A DNA stretch of 64,000 nucleotides from Mauremys mutica (GCF_020497125.1 NC_059075.1:29486003-29550002), one strand, 5' to 3'; numbered from the stretch's first letter, positions 47,418 through 58,883 are shown. Notes: generated by a model not told the origin, from the letters alone. Made by a program: numbers and translations.

Positions 47418-49195
47418 CATAGGGAAATCCGAGGTGCTTGAGCTGGAATGCCCTCAATGTAAAGGAGGTGGAACTCTTTGTAACACAATCTTGGAGGGGT
47501 CCTCTACATCAGAGTATACTCTCTACCCACCAACCCTTGGTCTACCTGAACCTGACTTTAAGACTTCCAAACCTGCTGGTTTTCCCTTTTTTGGTGACAT
47601 TTGGAGAGGGGACAGAAAGAGGTTACAAGGTAGCACAGTATTACAGAGATGTGAGATGGATCTGAATGAGTAATTGGTAGTGGTTTTAAGGTATTTAATA
47701 TAATTGACTCTTTATTGAGAGTTAGAAATACTGCAAAGGTTCAGTGCCTAGTAAAAGCACTTCTAATATGTATATTTTCAGACTGGAAATAAACTATAAT
47801 ACATAAGATACTGAAAACTGATTTGAACATGAATAGCTAACAAAGTTATAACAGCTGTCTAGCTCCCAGTGTCCATGCCAAACAGCTACCCGAGGGGCTG
47901 TTTTGGTGACAGATATACAAGTTGTACCTCAGCCTTGAACCAGAGGAACATTGGCAGGGCGGAAAAGATGCCAAGTTGTACTTATTGTGGCTAGAAGATT
48001 TATATAACCAAACAAAAAGAGGGTTTTTTCAGATATTCCTATCAAGTCGGTAACACGTATTTACATTATTTAAAAGTACAAGTCAAACAAGTGAGCAGAA
48101 TGCCTCATTCTAATATATTAGATGTGTCTGTCAGATGCTTCTAAATCACCACATTATCCAAAACAGTTAAAAATAAGTGTTAACTATTGGGTAAGTACTG
48201 CATTAAAAATGCCAGAGTATATGTTTTCCCAACAGCTTAGTGGCAGTCTAGTTTTTCAATTAGACATTTTATAGTTGTCTATTGGTAATTTCCTTTTAAA
48301 AAGGAGCAAAGGAACTTGAATAAATAAATTCACAGATATAATTAAAACTGCAATACAAAAACTAAGCAATTCAGAGTTAACAAAATTAACTCCTATCATT
48401 TTGCTTTCTGCCCTCTCTCTTCACACAACAGGAGTTACAGACCGAACATCAGCCTTAGTTCTGAATTAGTTTAGAAAAGTCAGTAGAGATCATTGCTTGG
48501 AAACCCTAAAATAAATGATTTCTTGGGTTACCAGCTTGGAATTGCCCAATTGTCTATGTACAGTTATTACAGGTTTCCAGAATTAGTATTTAAAAAACCC
48601 ACACATTTATTCCAGTTCCTCCACTTCCACACCAAATAAGATTCAGTCAGAAAGCACAAGTTACTGATGACTAAAAAAAAAAAAAAAGAACATGTGATCT
48701 TAAATACCAGTCACTTCTAAATGACCATGAGACTTCAAACTACACTTTGGTCAGAAAGCACTCCACAGAGCTAAAATATGGTACCCTCCCACAGAGATCA
48801 AGCAGCTGGAGATTGTCACCAGCAACTTGCATGATGCCCCAGTTTCAGACCTCCTGGGCACACAACTTCCCCAATAATTAAGCCATTATACTTCCTTTAC
48901 ATTTACATAAATATAGTAAAGGAAAAATAAACTTGTGATTACTTTCAATATGTTGTTACATGGAACAAGCCCAGACTCAAAGAATTACATTCACACACAC
49001 ATTTCAGATGAAATCTAGATTTAAATTAAATTTGTGATTGATGATTTTCATTTTATTGCAAATCCCTTCATGTGCAAGTTCTACACCTATGGCATTTGTT
49101 GCCATCTTTAGTTTAGAGATGTTTATGTACAAAAACAAGTTTAAAAAAAACCATAGGTTTTTTACCCAAGATAGCTTATGCCCAAATAAATCTGC

Positions 49196-49425
49196 AAAAA
49201 GAACAGGAGTACTTGTGGCATCTTAGAAGTGGGCTGTAGCCCACGAAAACTTTTGCTCAAATAAATTTTAGTCTCTAAGGTGCCACAAGTACTCCTGTTC
49301 TTTTTGTGGATACAGACTAACACGGCTGCTACTCTGAAACCAAATAAATCTGTTACTCTTTAAGGTGCCACCCGACTCCTTGTTGTTTTTGTGGATACAG
49401 ACTAACATGGCTACCCCTCTGATAC
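49196..49425 (+). mobile_element. Foldback Penelope-like tails
   Basis: AAAAAGAACAGGAGTACTTG (49196 onward, about 32 bp) is repeated in inverted orientation at 49276-49307, enclosing GTGGGCTGTAGCCCACGAAAAC. It is followed by GACTAACACGGCTGCTACTCTG and then by a second diverged tail (AAGGTGCCACCCGACTCC..ACTAACATGGCTACC). Confidence 0.6.
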
Positions 49426-49929
49426 TATGTGCGTACAGTTTTACTCTGAAGAACTAATTTTACATGCTGCTCCTATTTGTGTTGTGTTGGAAGATGCTCT
49501 AGGATTTTCAGCGAAAGATGCCAACAAAAAACAGTAGTACTTCCATTATATAAGTCTTTAGGAAACTTAGCTAAGGAAACCTTACTGTCAGCACTCCCCT
49601 CTTGCTGAGGAACTGAGAGATGCAGTGGCTTACCGAGGTCATATAACAGGCACGTGTCAGAGATGGGCTTTCAGGAGTTCCTGAGTCAGATCACTAAATC
49701 ATGCTGCCTCCACAAACGGAGTCAGTTCTAATAAGCTGCATGTATTATAATAGCCAAAAGCTATGCCTTTAAAAGCTCTACAGGTGTAAGGAGCAAATGC
49801 AAGAGATTCAATGTAGCCTGCAGGCTCCTCGGGGCAAGGATCCCCATCTAGCCATTTTTGAGGGCCATAGACCCAGCACGATGAAATTAAAGCGATGAAG
49901 AAAATAAGAACCTTGTCTACCCCTAAAAG

Positions 49930-50560
49930 AGAGGCTACCCCAGGCTACGTACCCGCGCCGGGCTGCTCCCGCTCCAATCCGCAGCAACAGGCCCGGTCCC
50001 AGGAACCCCGCACGAAACTGGACGTTTCTCCTAGACGTGGGTCCTCGCCTGCCCGCTCCCCTAGTCTCCTACGCACCCGCTTCACCCCTCCCCGGGTGCG
50101 TGCCTGGGGCAGCCCCATGAGCCTTCCCCCCCGCCGCAGCGTGTGCCTGCCTCGCCCACCCGGCTTTCCCAGGCCGACCCCCGGCAGCGACGCTCCCTTC
50201 CCCGCCCCGCCCCGCTGAGAAGCGGCTTCTCCTACCTTCCTCAACCGGAAAGGCGGCGGGCGGGCGAGCGGCCCGATCCCATCACCCCGCTCCCCCGCGC
50301 CGGGAGGGGGCCGGAGCCGCCGCCCAGCCCAATCGCTGCCTCCAGCGCCGGGCAGCTGCCATCTCCCTGTGGCCACTGGCCGCCCGGCCGGAACACCTGC
50401 GCTTCCGGGAATGGAGGCTTTCCACTTCCGGTGTCCTCTGCCCTACTTCCGGGGCAGAGGCAGCTGTGACTGAGCCGTGTCCCGCCGGCTAAGCACGTGG
50501 CGGGGGAGGGGCAGAGGAAAGAACTCTTACCCGCCGCCATCTTGGGTTGGGCCTGGAGCC
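49930..50560. promoter_or_regulatory. LYSET: CpG-island promoter of LYSET with ETS and YY1 motifs
   Basis: A dense GC/CpG block against AT-rich flanks. Three CTTCCGG (ETS/GABPA-type) sites occur at 50402, 50425 and 50446, and a YY1-type GCCGCCATCTTG at 50533-50544. There is no TATA box. This is typical of a housekeeping promoter. No host gene is visible on the divergent side, although unseen first exons cannot be excluded. Confidence 0.65.
50236..50400 (-). other. LYSET: Probable LYSET untranslated exon 1
   Basis: Inferred from the CpG island and a good donor (GAGGAAG|GTAGGAG, reverse strand). In frame with the LYSET start, a TGA sits a few codons before the junction, so the exon is non-coding with this donor. 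The 5' end is a guess, near the ETS cluster. Confidence 0.45.
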
Positions 50561-51119
50561 CCACCGGGGTTGCCAGAGCGCGCCCCAGGTGGCTCTTGGG
50601 CTGGGCCTTGTGGCTCCAGTGTGCTCCATATAGACCCAGGGCTGTAGCCTACCCTGATTGTTAGTGCCCCCCCGGGCTCTCAGCAGGGCTTCAGCTGGCC
50701 CCCGCTCCCAGTCATCGCTGTGAGCCAGGGTTTCCCCCTTTCTGGAGGTCGCTGTCCCGGGAAGCTGTGGATAGACGGTAACCAGTGAAAACGTGCAGGA
50801 GATGGTTGGAACTCAACAAATGCTAGTCAGAGGTCTTGTGAAAAGAGTTGATTTGCAGGGTGTGTTTTAAGGGGTTCAGCTGTGATTAAGGGTGCCAGAG
50901 ACTTTGTAGAAGTGGGGGGTGGGCACTGGTGCCAGAGGGGCCATGTCCCCCACTTATTGACATGGGTATTGTTGGTGGCACCAGGCATGGCCCAGTGTTA
51001 ACAGAGGGGTGGAAAATGACAGTGCCAGTGAAGGCTCCCTGTATCAGGCCTCTGCTTGTCCGAACCGCTTCCATGTTTAGACTTTAATTAACCCCACAGG
51101 CCAGATGGAAATAATGGAA
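50561..51119. other. Intergenic, no gene seen
   Basis: Moderately GC-rich sequence past the island. No exon, ORF signature or repeat was recognised. In human this side holds MOAP1 next to LYSET. Confidence 0.5.
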
Positions 51120-51550
51120 TGTGTGGCAACTAGTTATCAGTACCAGGAGGCAATTATACAGCCTGCTTGCACCTGGCTGAAGGGAGTGAAACAGAATGAC
51201 CGGTCAAGAAAAAGTTACTAACGAGATAATATGGTTTTTGCCAAGTATGACTTAACTGCTTCATGTGATTGCTATTGCAAAGTGTATTTGCTGCATGGGA
51301 ATGAAAGGTGGGGGGAGAGGAGGAGTGTGAGGAGTGATGGAAATGCTTAGTTAAAATCATGTATAAAAAGAGAGAGAGCTGTTTTGTATCTGTGTGCAGG
51401 ATTTGAGAATGCTTTTCTCCCTGGCACCTTTTTGGGCTCAAATAAACCTGGTTTTGCTTCTCCACCCTGGTGTGATAATTAGTGCGACGCACACCAGGCA
51501 ACGAACCCTGCTGTTGCTCCGCCTCGGGCTCTTTGAGCCGGCAACAGTAT
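51120..51550 (+). mobile_element. Solo LTR of an endogenous retrovirus (probable)
   Basis: Starts near TGTGGCAACTAG and ends near GCCGGCAACA. It has a TATA-like TATAAAAAG at about 51362 and an AATAAA at about 51441 followed by CTGGTTTTGCTTCTCC: the U3-R-U5 layout of an LTR. No viral gene follows; a minisatellite-rich region does. A target duplication was not found, so boundaries are approximate. Confidence 0.5.
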
Positions 51551-51839
51551 AGTTTGGGGACAGGCAGCAGCATTGTCCCTCCCAAACTGCAAGCCTCAGG
51601 CCCAGTGATGGATTACCACAGGGGGCCTGTGCCCAGGGACCCCAGCCAATTTGGGGGGCCCCACAGGAGCACCAGCACTTTGCCCCACCTGCCCTTCAGC
51701 CTTGCTCGTCCTCTTCCCCCTGAGGCCCTGCCCCTGGCTAGGCCAGTGTAGGATGAGTATATTCCCCCTGCCGTCCTTTACAGGGAACTGGCCAAGCCAC
51801 TTGCCTGAGCCCTGCACAGACTTGACCAAGCCACCTCTC

Positions 51840-52080
51840 CCTTCCCCCCTGAACTCCCCCGTGTAGAGCTGGCCTGTGCCCCTCTCCCTTTCCTCCCCCA
51901 GCCCCCCGTGTAGAGCTGGCCTGTGCCCCCTCTCCCCCCCCCCCAGCTCCCACATGGAGCTAGCCTGAGCCCCCTCTCCCTTCCACCCTCCCTCCACACG
52001 GAGCCAGCCCAATTCACTTGCCTAAGCTCCCTCCTCCCCCACACAGGGCTGGTCCAAGTTCGCCTCTTGCTCCCTTAAAC
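51840..52080. repeat. C-rich minisatellite
   Basis: Irregular tandem copies of a ~40-60-bp unit containing CCCCC(G/A)TGTAGAGCTGGCCTG..CCCCTCTCCC. The strand bias creates long spurious frames on both strands. Confidence 0.75.
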
Positions 52081-52231
52081 CCTGCTGTTCACCTCTCCCC
52101 CCAGCCCCTTTTTTGGCAAAACTGGGCATGTGTGGTGATCAGTTGGCAAGAGCAAATGGAACAAATGCCCAGTTTTGTCCCCCAAAAATGGGACATCCAG
52201 GGCCAAAACTGGACGTATGGTTATCCTAGGC

Positions 52232-52523
52232 CAGGTGTCCCCAAATGTTTTCAGTTGTGCCTCCCTTACCTGGTCTGTGCCCCCCATCCAGGAGCGGGGG
52301 CCAGGGCTGCGGTCAGGGGCTGGGAATGGAGCCTGAGGTGCTGTTGGGACATGGTCAGGAGCAGAGCCATGGCTGGGGCTGGGGGCAGGGCTGGGTTGGG
52401 GCCGGAGCAGAGCTGGGGGCAGAGCAGGGCTGGGTGGTGCTCCCTCCACAGCCCCCACTGCACCCCCCAAAGGATCCTCCATGCCCCCCTAGGGTGGGGT
52501 GCCCCACAGTTTGGGGACAACTG
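52232..52523. mobile_element. Short non-autonomous hAT element
   Basis: TIRs CAGGTGTCCCCAAATG and, reverse-complemented, CAGTTGTCCCCAAACT. Flanking 8-mers TCCTAGGC (52224-52231) and TCCTCAGC (52524-52531) match at six of eight positions. The interior is a G-rich GGGGCTGGGGGCAGGGCTGG-like repeat. Confidence 0.65.
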
Positions 52524-52531
52524 TCCTCAGC

Positions 52532-53578
52532 TGGTAAGAGCCACCCAGGCTGCCCAGGCAGCTGTGGACAGCCAATGGCCATCCACTTGCCCTGGGCGGG
52601 GGACAGGGGTGCCCGAGAGCAGCCCCTGGCTTGTGTCCCTGCCCCCCAAGATGCACCTCCAGGGCTCCGCACAGTGGCCCGGGCTCTCTGGAGCTGTTAT
52701 AAGCTGAATGAATTTGCCTAATCACCTCCTGTTGTTCTCCTATATACCCTTCCCATGGAAATACATACAATCCCTCAATAGCACATAGACAGTTGCATTT
52801 GTAATACAATGGACTCCAAAGACATTAAACTCAATTCAGTAAGGCTTGTCCATGATGTTACAGGAAATTACCATTCTGTCACAGAACCTTTCACTTGCAG
52901 ATCGTTGGTTCAATTCAGTTAGTTATTTATTCCCACACATCTGAAATCTATCTGTCTGTCTATCTAATCTCTGTTGCCAACTCTTGCGATTTATCATGCA
53001 GCTTATGATACCAGATGTTTTTATAAAAGCCCTAGATCCTGGAATCATTTGACTACATCAGAATCTTAGCTTTCATTTTAAAAAAACTGTCTGGCCCTTT
53101 TGGTTGTGGAGATAGGCTTGAAAATGTGACCCCCTACCTGGCTTCACAGCCTAAAGACAAAAAAATCCACCCGAAGCTCTCCAGAAGTATTATTTTAAAA
53201 AATCTCATGGTTCTTAATTCACCATCATGACTTTTGAGGGCTTGATTCATTAATTTTGAACACGTGTGGCTGGTAGTACTCTTGTTTCTCGCACTCATCA
53301 CCATGGTTTCAAGTGTATTAGTAGTAGCTAGTTCATTTGCAAATATTTGAGACCATTCAGTATTACAAAGGGATTTTGACTGTTCTATATCTTTTTTTCT
53401 CTCATGGATCTTCCTGTATCTGGACCTCCAACTCTAAGAGAGGCCTAATCCAGTGATTTGAATCTTGAGTCCATCAGTAGGGAGGAGAGAAATAGAAAGA
53501 TTCAAAGCTCAATGTAAACTGAAGAAGCATAGGATGAAAAGAGGAAAGTCCATTTGAAATCTCTGCATACCTTACTTA
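52532..53578. other. Intergenic, no gene seen
   Basis: AT-rich with no recognised repeat or exon, apart from a short CTGT/CTAT tract near 52951-52966. Confidence 0.5.
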
Positions 53579-53929
53579 GGGCATGTCTACACTTGCAAAG
53601 TTACAGCGCCAGCAGTTACAGTGCCGCTCAGCACCAAAGGAAAACCACTGTTGTGTGTTCACACTGATAGCTTCCTGTGCAATAGCATGTTCACACTTGC
53701 GGCGCTATTTGGAGCGGTGTACTCTGGGCAGCTCTCCCACAGAGCACCTCTTTCTCTTATGCCGCTGAGACTTGTGGGAAGGCGGAAGGGGCATCCTGGG
53801 TCCTGTCCCAATGCCCCATGATGCATTGCTTCGCATCCCAGCAATCTCTGTGCTTCCGTCCAAATTTGGTGACATCTTTCAACGGTTTGTGTACTGTGTG
53901 CCCTGCCCTGCCTCTTTCTGACTGCAGGA

Positions 53930-55080
53930 ATGGATCCCGAGTGGTTGACCAGAAGCTGCTCGCACTGACCAACATGTCACAAGTGGCAGTGGAGTTATTC
54001 CTTAAATTACAAAGGCAAGAGGAGTGCAACATTGATCTCGCCACACATGCTAGCTACAACATGAGAATACTTGTGGCATTCATGGAGGTGCTGACCACAG
54101 TGGAACGCCGCTTTTGTGCTTAGGAAACAAGCACTGAGTGGTGGGATTACATCGTGATGCACATCTGGGATGACGAGCAGTGGCTGCAGAACTTTTGCAT
54201 GAGGAAAGCCACTTTTATGGGACTGTGTGATGAGTTCACCCCAGCCCTGCAGCGCAAGGACATGAGAATGAGAGCTGCCCTGTCGCTGGAGAAGCGCGTG
54301 GCGATTGCATTGTGGAAGCTGGCTACTCCAGACTGCTACCAATCAGTCACTAACCAGTTCAAAGTCGGAAAGTCGACCGTTGGAGTCATGTTGATGGAAA
54401 TGTGTAGGGCCATTAATCGCATCCTGCTCTGAAAGACCGTGACAATGTGCGTGACATTGTGGATGGCTTTGCACAAATAGCCTTTCCTAACTGCGGAGGG
54501 GTGATAGATGGCACGCACATTCCAATTCTGGCACCAAACTACCTAACCACTGAGTACATTAATCACAAGGAGTATTTCTCAATGGTTCTCCAGGCGCTTG
54601 TGGATCACTATGGGTGTTTCACAGACATTAACGCAGGCTGGTCCAGAAAGGTGCATGATGCGCGCATCTTTCGGAACACTGGCCTGTTCACAAAGCTGCA
54701 AGCAGGGACTTTCTTCCCAGACCAGAAGATCACTGTAGGGGAAGTCAAAGTGCCCATTGTGGCTGGGAGACCCTACCTACCCCTTAATGCCATGGCTTAT
54801 GAAGCCATACACGGGGCAACTTGACAGCAGCAAGGAGCTGTTCAACAACTGGCTGAGCAAGTGCAGAATGACCGGAGTGTGCATTTGGCTGTTTAAAAGC
54901 CCACTGGCGATGCCTGTATGGGAAGCTGGACATGGATGATGACAATATTCCTATGCTTATAGCCGCGTGCTGTATGCTCCATAATATTTGTGAAGGGAAG
55001 GGTGAAAGGTTCACTCGGGGCTGGACCGCAGAGGCTCAGTGCCTGGAGGCTGTTTGAACAGCGAGAGACCAGGGCCATTA
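53930..55080 (+). pseudogene. Harbinger DDE transposase (HARBI1-like), broken
   Basis: Fragments in order: the N-terminal VVDQKLLALTNMSQ region, then FMGLCDEFTPALQRKDMRMR and EKRVAIALWKLATPDCYQSV with FKVGKSTV (helix-turn-helix). Next come NCGGVIDGTHIPI (first acidic residue) and DINAGWSRKVHDARIFRN (second). The third acidic residue, with CLYGKLDM and MLHNICEG, lies in another frame. Lesions seen are a stop at about 54120, a stop at 54430-54432, a frameshift near 54760 and another near 54873. It is otherwise well preserved, so it is relatively young. It is a transposon gene, not host HARBI1. Confidence 0.8.
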
Positions 55081-55649
55081 GAGGGGCACAGTGTGGGGCC
55101 ATAAGGATCAGTAATGCTTTGAGGCAGCAATTGCAAGCTGAAAACCACTAATATTTGTTGCTATGCTCAGGATTGCAGTGCTTGTAATTGGAGGTGATTG
55201 GTGCACATGATGCAAGAAGGGGCCTCAACATAATTGTATGTTGCTTTGTAGTGCCCTTTTTGCTTTCACTTAGTAGAAAGATTGCTTTCAAACAAACACA
55301 ATTCTTTTATTGAAAGACAACAACCAGAGGAGAGAGTCAAACAAAAAATATCATCAGCAGGGAGGGGGAGGGCGGAATGAAAGGTCTCAAGAGGAGGAGG
55401 GGTCCCGGGATGGCTACAGATTTGTGTATGTCCAGGGATAATACCCAACCTTCTCCTTTTGAGTATCATGCAGTGGGTGCTGTACTTCAGCAGGGACAAA
55501 CTGCAGAGGGATGGGTGTTGAGTGCAGTGGGTAGTGGGATTCCACACCGCTGGACTGTGAGGAGGGAAGAGTGGAATGCTGCGGGTAGAAAACGGAGCCA
55601 GGAGGTTGATAAGAGTGTGTTGGGGGGGCACATGGGAAAGAGTTTTGTG

Positions 55650-57480
55650 GCTACAGAGGAGGGTGGGTGCGGGGTTGCTCCGTTTGAAGAGCTAGTATCG
55701 CCTGAAGTATGTCCACTTGGCACTCCATAACGGTTAAGAGCCACTCCATGGCTTCTTTCTGGTGTGCCGCATTTTCCTTTTGTTCCCTCTTCTCGCTGTC
55801 CCACCACTCCTTCAATTCCTTTTTCTTGGTGGCGGAGTGCATCATAACCTCACACATAAAGTCCTCCTTAGTTCTTCTTGGACACTTCCTAATTCTTCGC
55901 AACCATTCTGCTGCCAATAACAAAGAGGGAGGCTGTGCTCCCAAGGTCATCTCTGTGAAGTTTAAATGCAACATTTTACAGAAGCAGTATTGTTTGCAAC
56001 ACAGACAACACTGTTTCAGTGCTTTAAAACACAGCCAGTACTCACACATCTGTCACTAACTGGCTGACCCATAGGAAAGCACACACAAGCCACAAGACCC
56101 CCAAAATGGTGAGTAGCCGCAGGGGCAGGGGAAATCACTGTTCCCGGACCCTGCTGTATACTGGGCATGTGGCTCTTGGGCACTTGGGGAGAGCCAGCAC
56201 TGTAGGGTGGGCCTGATAATCATTCCTGTCCCCACGCTTCCCACAGGAAGTGATCATTATGGAAGATATCTCGCTGCTGACGGTGAGCAGGGAATCAAGG
56301 GAGGGTTTTCTCCAAGCCTGCAGCTTCCACCCTGGCCCGTATGCAGCTAGCCTGTGTGCAGCAATGGTTCCCCCCCGTGACTGCACAGTGGCGCAGGAAA
56401 GTTACCATTAATGGAGCAAGAAACAAAGCAGCTCTGCTGCATTGCTCAGTATTTCCCTGAGAGTTTCCTGGAGATCTCTGAGGGAGAGTCCCATGAAGCG
56501 AGGGAGTGTATCAACAGCCTGTTCCACTGCTCAAACTAGGCATGAGATGGGAGACAAGCCTGCTTTCTGAAACCCTCCTGCCCCCAACAACTCGCTTCAG
56601 CAATTCCCAAAATCAGATCCACTTGCCAGGGGACTCCTCTCCTGTTCGTGCTTCGCCAATCTCCGACAGCTGTGACTGGCTAGGCTCTGAGGTAGAAAAG
56701 AGCTCCTGACTGCATGCATCTCTGGCCTCCGAGTCATCCTCTGACTCTGGGTCCCCCTCCCCCTCTTCATCCAAGATTGCCTCCTCCTGGCTCGGTCCAC
56801 TCTCGACTGGCACGCAAGCCAATGAAGTAGGCACAGGGACCTTCACAGAGGAGGTGGGGTCATCACCGAGTATCGTGTCCAGCTGTTTGTAGAACCAGTC
56901 ACTCGTGGGCGCAGCACGCCTTGTGGTAGGCATTCCGCAGCTCCTTCACTTTGACCCTGCATTGCAATATGTCCCAGTAATGTCCCTTTTCTGTCATGCA
57001 TCCAGAAATCTGTCCATAGGTATCATAATTCCGACATCTGGAGTGCAGCTGTGACTGCACTGCCTCCTCTCCCCAAATGCTGATGAGGTCCAGCAGCTCG
57101 GCCTTACTCCGAGCGGGGGGATCTCCTGGTGCGTGGAGCAGGCATGGCCACCTGGAAAGATGTGCTGAGACCACAGCACGCATCACTGAGCAAACAGGAA
57201 GGGGACTTTCAAATTTGCAAAGGAGTATATGGGGTGGGGCTGACGGTTGGTCACCTGAGGGCAGGGCAGTAGAGTTCAAACTGATGGCCAGAGAGGTGAG
57301 AACAGGCATTGTGGGACCCCTCCTGGAGGCCAATTGCAGTGCTGTAATCACCACAGTGTCTACCTGGCACCGCAGCACTGTAGCCCTGGTGCAGAAAGCG
57401 CTACGCCTCTTGTCGGGGTGGTTTTTGTAGAGTGCTGCATGTGCATAGGGGAAGGGATAGCTCAGTGGTTTGCACATTGG
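55650..57480 (-). pseudogene. Harbinger Myb/SANT-like DNA-binding protein, broken
   Basis: On the reverse strand a trihelix/Myb-like region (56899-57110) reads RSKAELLDLISIWGEEAVQSQL, then DTYGQISGCMTEKGH and LQCRVKVKELRNAYHKA. It continues into an acidic linker (56613-56933, DWFYKQLDTILGDD then EEGEGDPESEDDSEARD). A basic Leu/Glu-rich C-terminal coil (55651-56049) has KCPRRTKEDF, KKKELKEWWDSEKREQKENAA and AMEWLLTVMECQVDILQA. Frameshifts separate the parts. This is the second Harbinger protein, needed with the transposase for DNA binding. Confidence 0.75.
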
Positions 57481-57617
57481 CATGCTAAACCCAGGGTTGT
57501 GAGTTCCATCCTTGAGGGGGCCACTTAGGGATCTGGGGCAAAATCAATACTTGGTCCTGCTAGTGAAGGCAGGGAGCTGGACTCAATGACCTTTCAGGGT
57601 CCCTTCCAGTTCTATGA
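57450..57617 (+). mobile_element. Cry-type tRNA-Lys SINE inserted in Harbinger
   Basis: Has the A box TAGCTCAGTGG (57458-57468), TGCTAAACCC, the B box GAGTTCCATCC (57501-57511), the GAGGGGGCCACTTAGGGATCTGGGGCAAAA body and a degraded CR1-like tail ending TTCTATGA. CATAGG flanks both sides (57444-57449 and 57618-57623), a plausible target-site duplication. It is not a functional tRNA. Confidence 0.88.
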
Positions 57618-57774
57618 CATAGGTATATCTCCATATATTCTAAGTGGCTTGGCAGAGTGTACACCTCAGGAGTTACAGCACTCAAAGCTACTTTACTGTA
57701 CACAAACTTGCCAGTGCAGATAGGGCTTGAGTTTTTTACCTAGTTATTATGGTGATTAACATTAAGATGTGGCC

Positions 57775-58365
57775 ATGAAAGAGACAGATGTCATCCTAGG
57801 ATGATATCAGATGAGGTATTTCCAGTAGAGACAGGGAAGTTGTAATACAATTTATAAGGCACTGCCAAAACTTCATCTGGAATACTGTGGACAGTTGTGT
57901 TCGCCCATGTTTAAGAAAGATGAATTCAAACAGGAACAGGTGCAGAGAAGAGTTACTAGGATGATCAAGGGAATGGAGCCTGTCTTACTAGAGGAGACTA
58001 AAAAAGCTTGGCTTGTTTAGCCTAACAAAATGAAGCCTGAGAGGTGATATGATTGCTCTATATAAAAGCATCAGGGGGTAAAAACCAAATAGACAGGAGC
58101 ACTATTTAAGCTAAATAACGATGTTGGCACAGGAACAAATGGTTATAAACTGGTTATTAATTAATTTAGGCTAGAAATTAGAAAGTTTCTAACCATCAGA
58201 GTGAGGTTCTGGAACAGCTTTCCAATAGGCGTAGTGGGGGCAAACATTCTAACTGGTTTTAAGATTCAGTTTGATGAATTTATGAAAGGAGTGTTGCCTG
58301 TGATAGTAGGGTCTTGGAGATGATGACTCAAGAGACCTCTCCCAATCTTATTAGCTATGTTCCTA
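57775..58365 (+). mobile_element. CR1/L2-type LINE 3' part
   Basis: Broken forward frames include LHLEYCGQLCSPMFKKDEF, then KQEQVQRRVTRMIKGME (LINE ORF2 C-terminal region), followed by ..ERDMIALYKSIRG and the EVLEQLSNRRSG-type end. It is truncated at 5' and degraded. Confidence 0.75.
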
Positions 58366-58439
58366 ATAAGAATATAGTTATTTACAGGTCTTAAATTCTC
58401 AGAGATTATTTCCTGAAGCCTCCACCCCCCATTCACAGC

Positions 58440-58600
58440 TCCAGGCTTCAGCTGCAGGGCACCAAGAGTCGGGGCTTCAGTTCTGTGGGGTGTGGGGGCT
58501 CAGGGTTTCTGCCCTGTGAAGGGGGAGGTTGCTCTGGGGCTTCTGCCCCATGGCGGGGGCACCCTGGGGCTCAGGGTTTCTGCCCAGCAAGGGGGGGCAT
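58440..58600. repeat. GC-rich minisatellite (GGGGCTCAGGGTTTCTGCCC units)
   Basis: At least three imperfect copies of a ~35-45-bp unit carrying CTTCTGCCC(C/T)(A/G)TG and GGGGGCTCAGGGTTTCTGCCC. Confidence 0.75.
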
Positions 58601-58883
58601 TATGCATAAAATATAAACTAGTAATAGTGAAATAGTTAATTAGTTCTCAAATTGAGGTTCAAGAGCAAACCTACCTTTTTTCCAACATGTGCCTTCCAGA
58701 AACTCGGGCTGGGAGCTATGGCAGAGTAGCACTACACTCCATCAGTGAATTGGTTCACCTACTGCAAATGAAGATTTCAAATCATGCAGCCTAGACAATT
58801 TCACTCTCAGCTGGTATTGTAAGTAAAGTGATTCACTGTGAGTCAGTGTTCTGTTCTTCTGTACCGGCTGGCCTAACTCCTCA

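Larger units (their letters stand above)
46081..50235 (-). other. LYSET: LYSET intron
   Basis: A 4.15-kb intron inferred from the acceptor at 46081 and a donor GGAAG|GTAGG at 50231-50240. It carries two Penelope-like regions (46842-47145 and 49196-49425) and a palindromic Harbinger-like MITE (47147-47417). The rest is AT-rich without recognised features. Confidence 0.6.
53579..57728. mobile_element. PIF/Harbinger transposon, both genes decayed
   Basis: The left end GGGCATGTCTACACTTGCAAAG follows TTA (53576-53578), the target type used by Harbinger. The right end near 57728, reverse-complemented, reads AGCCCTATCTGCACTGGCAAG. A DDE transposase remnant lies on the plus strand and a Myb/SANT-like gene on the minus strand, the standard two-gene layout. 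A Cry SINE (57450-57617) is inserted near the right end. The exact right boundary is uncertain. Confidence 0.85.

Noticed and set aside
50143..52721. Protein-coding genes in the 50-52.7-kb GC-rich interval
   Set aside because: The open frames overlap on several strands and are compositional, from the CpG island, the minisatellite and a G-rich hAT interior.
53930..55080. A functional host HARBI1 or ANTXR-like gene
   Set aside because: The frame is broken by stops and frameshifts and lies between Harbinger terminal repeats beside the Myb-like second gene. It is a transposon pseudogene.
57450..57617. tRNA-Lys gene
   Set aside because: A and B boxes are present, but the sequence runs into the Cry SINE body and a CR1-like tail, and the cloverleaf is degenerate. 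It is a SINE.
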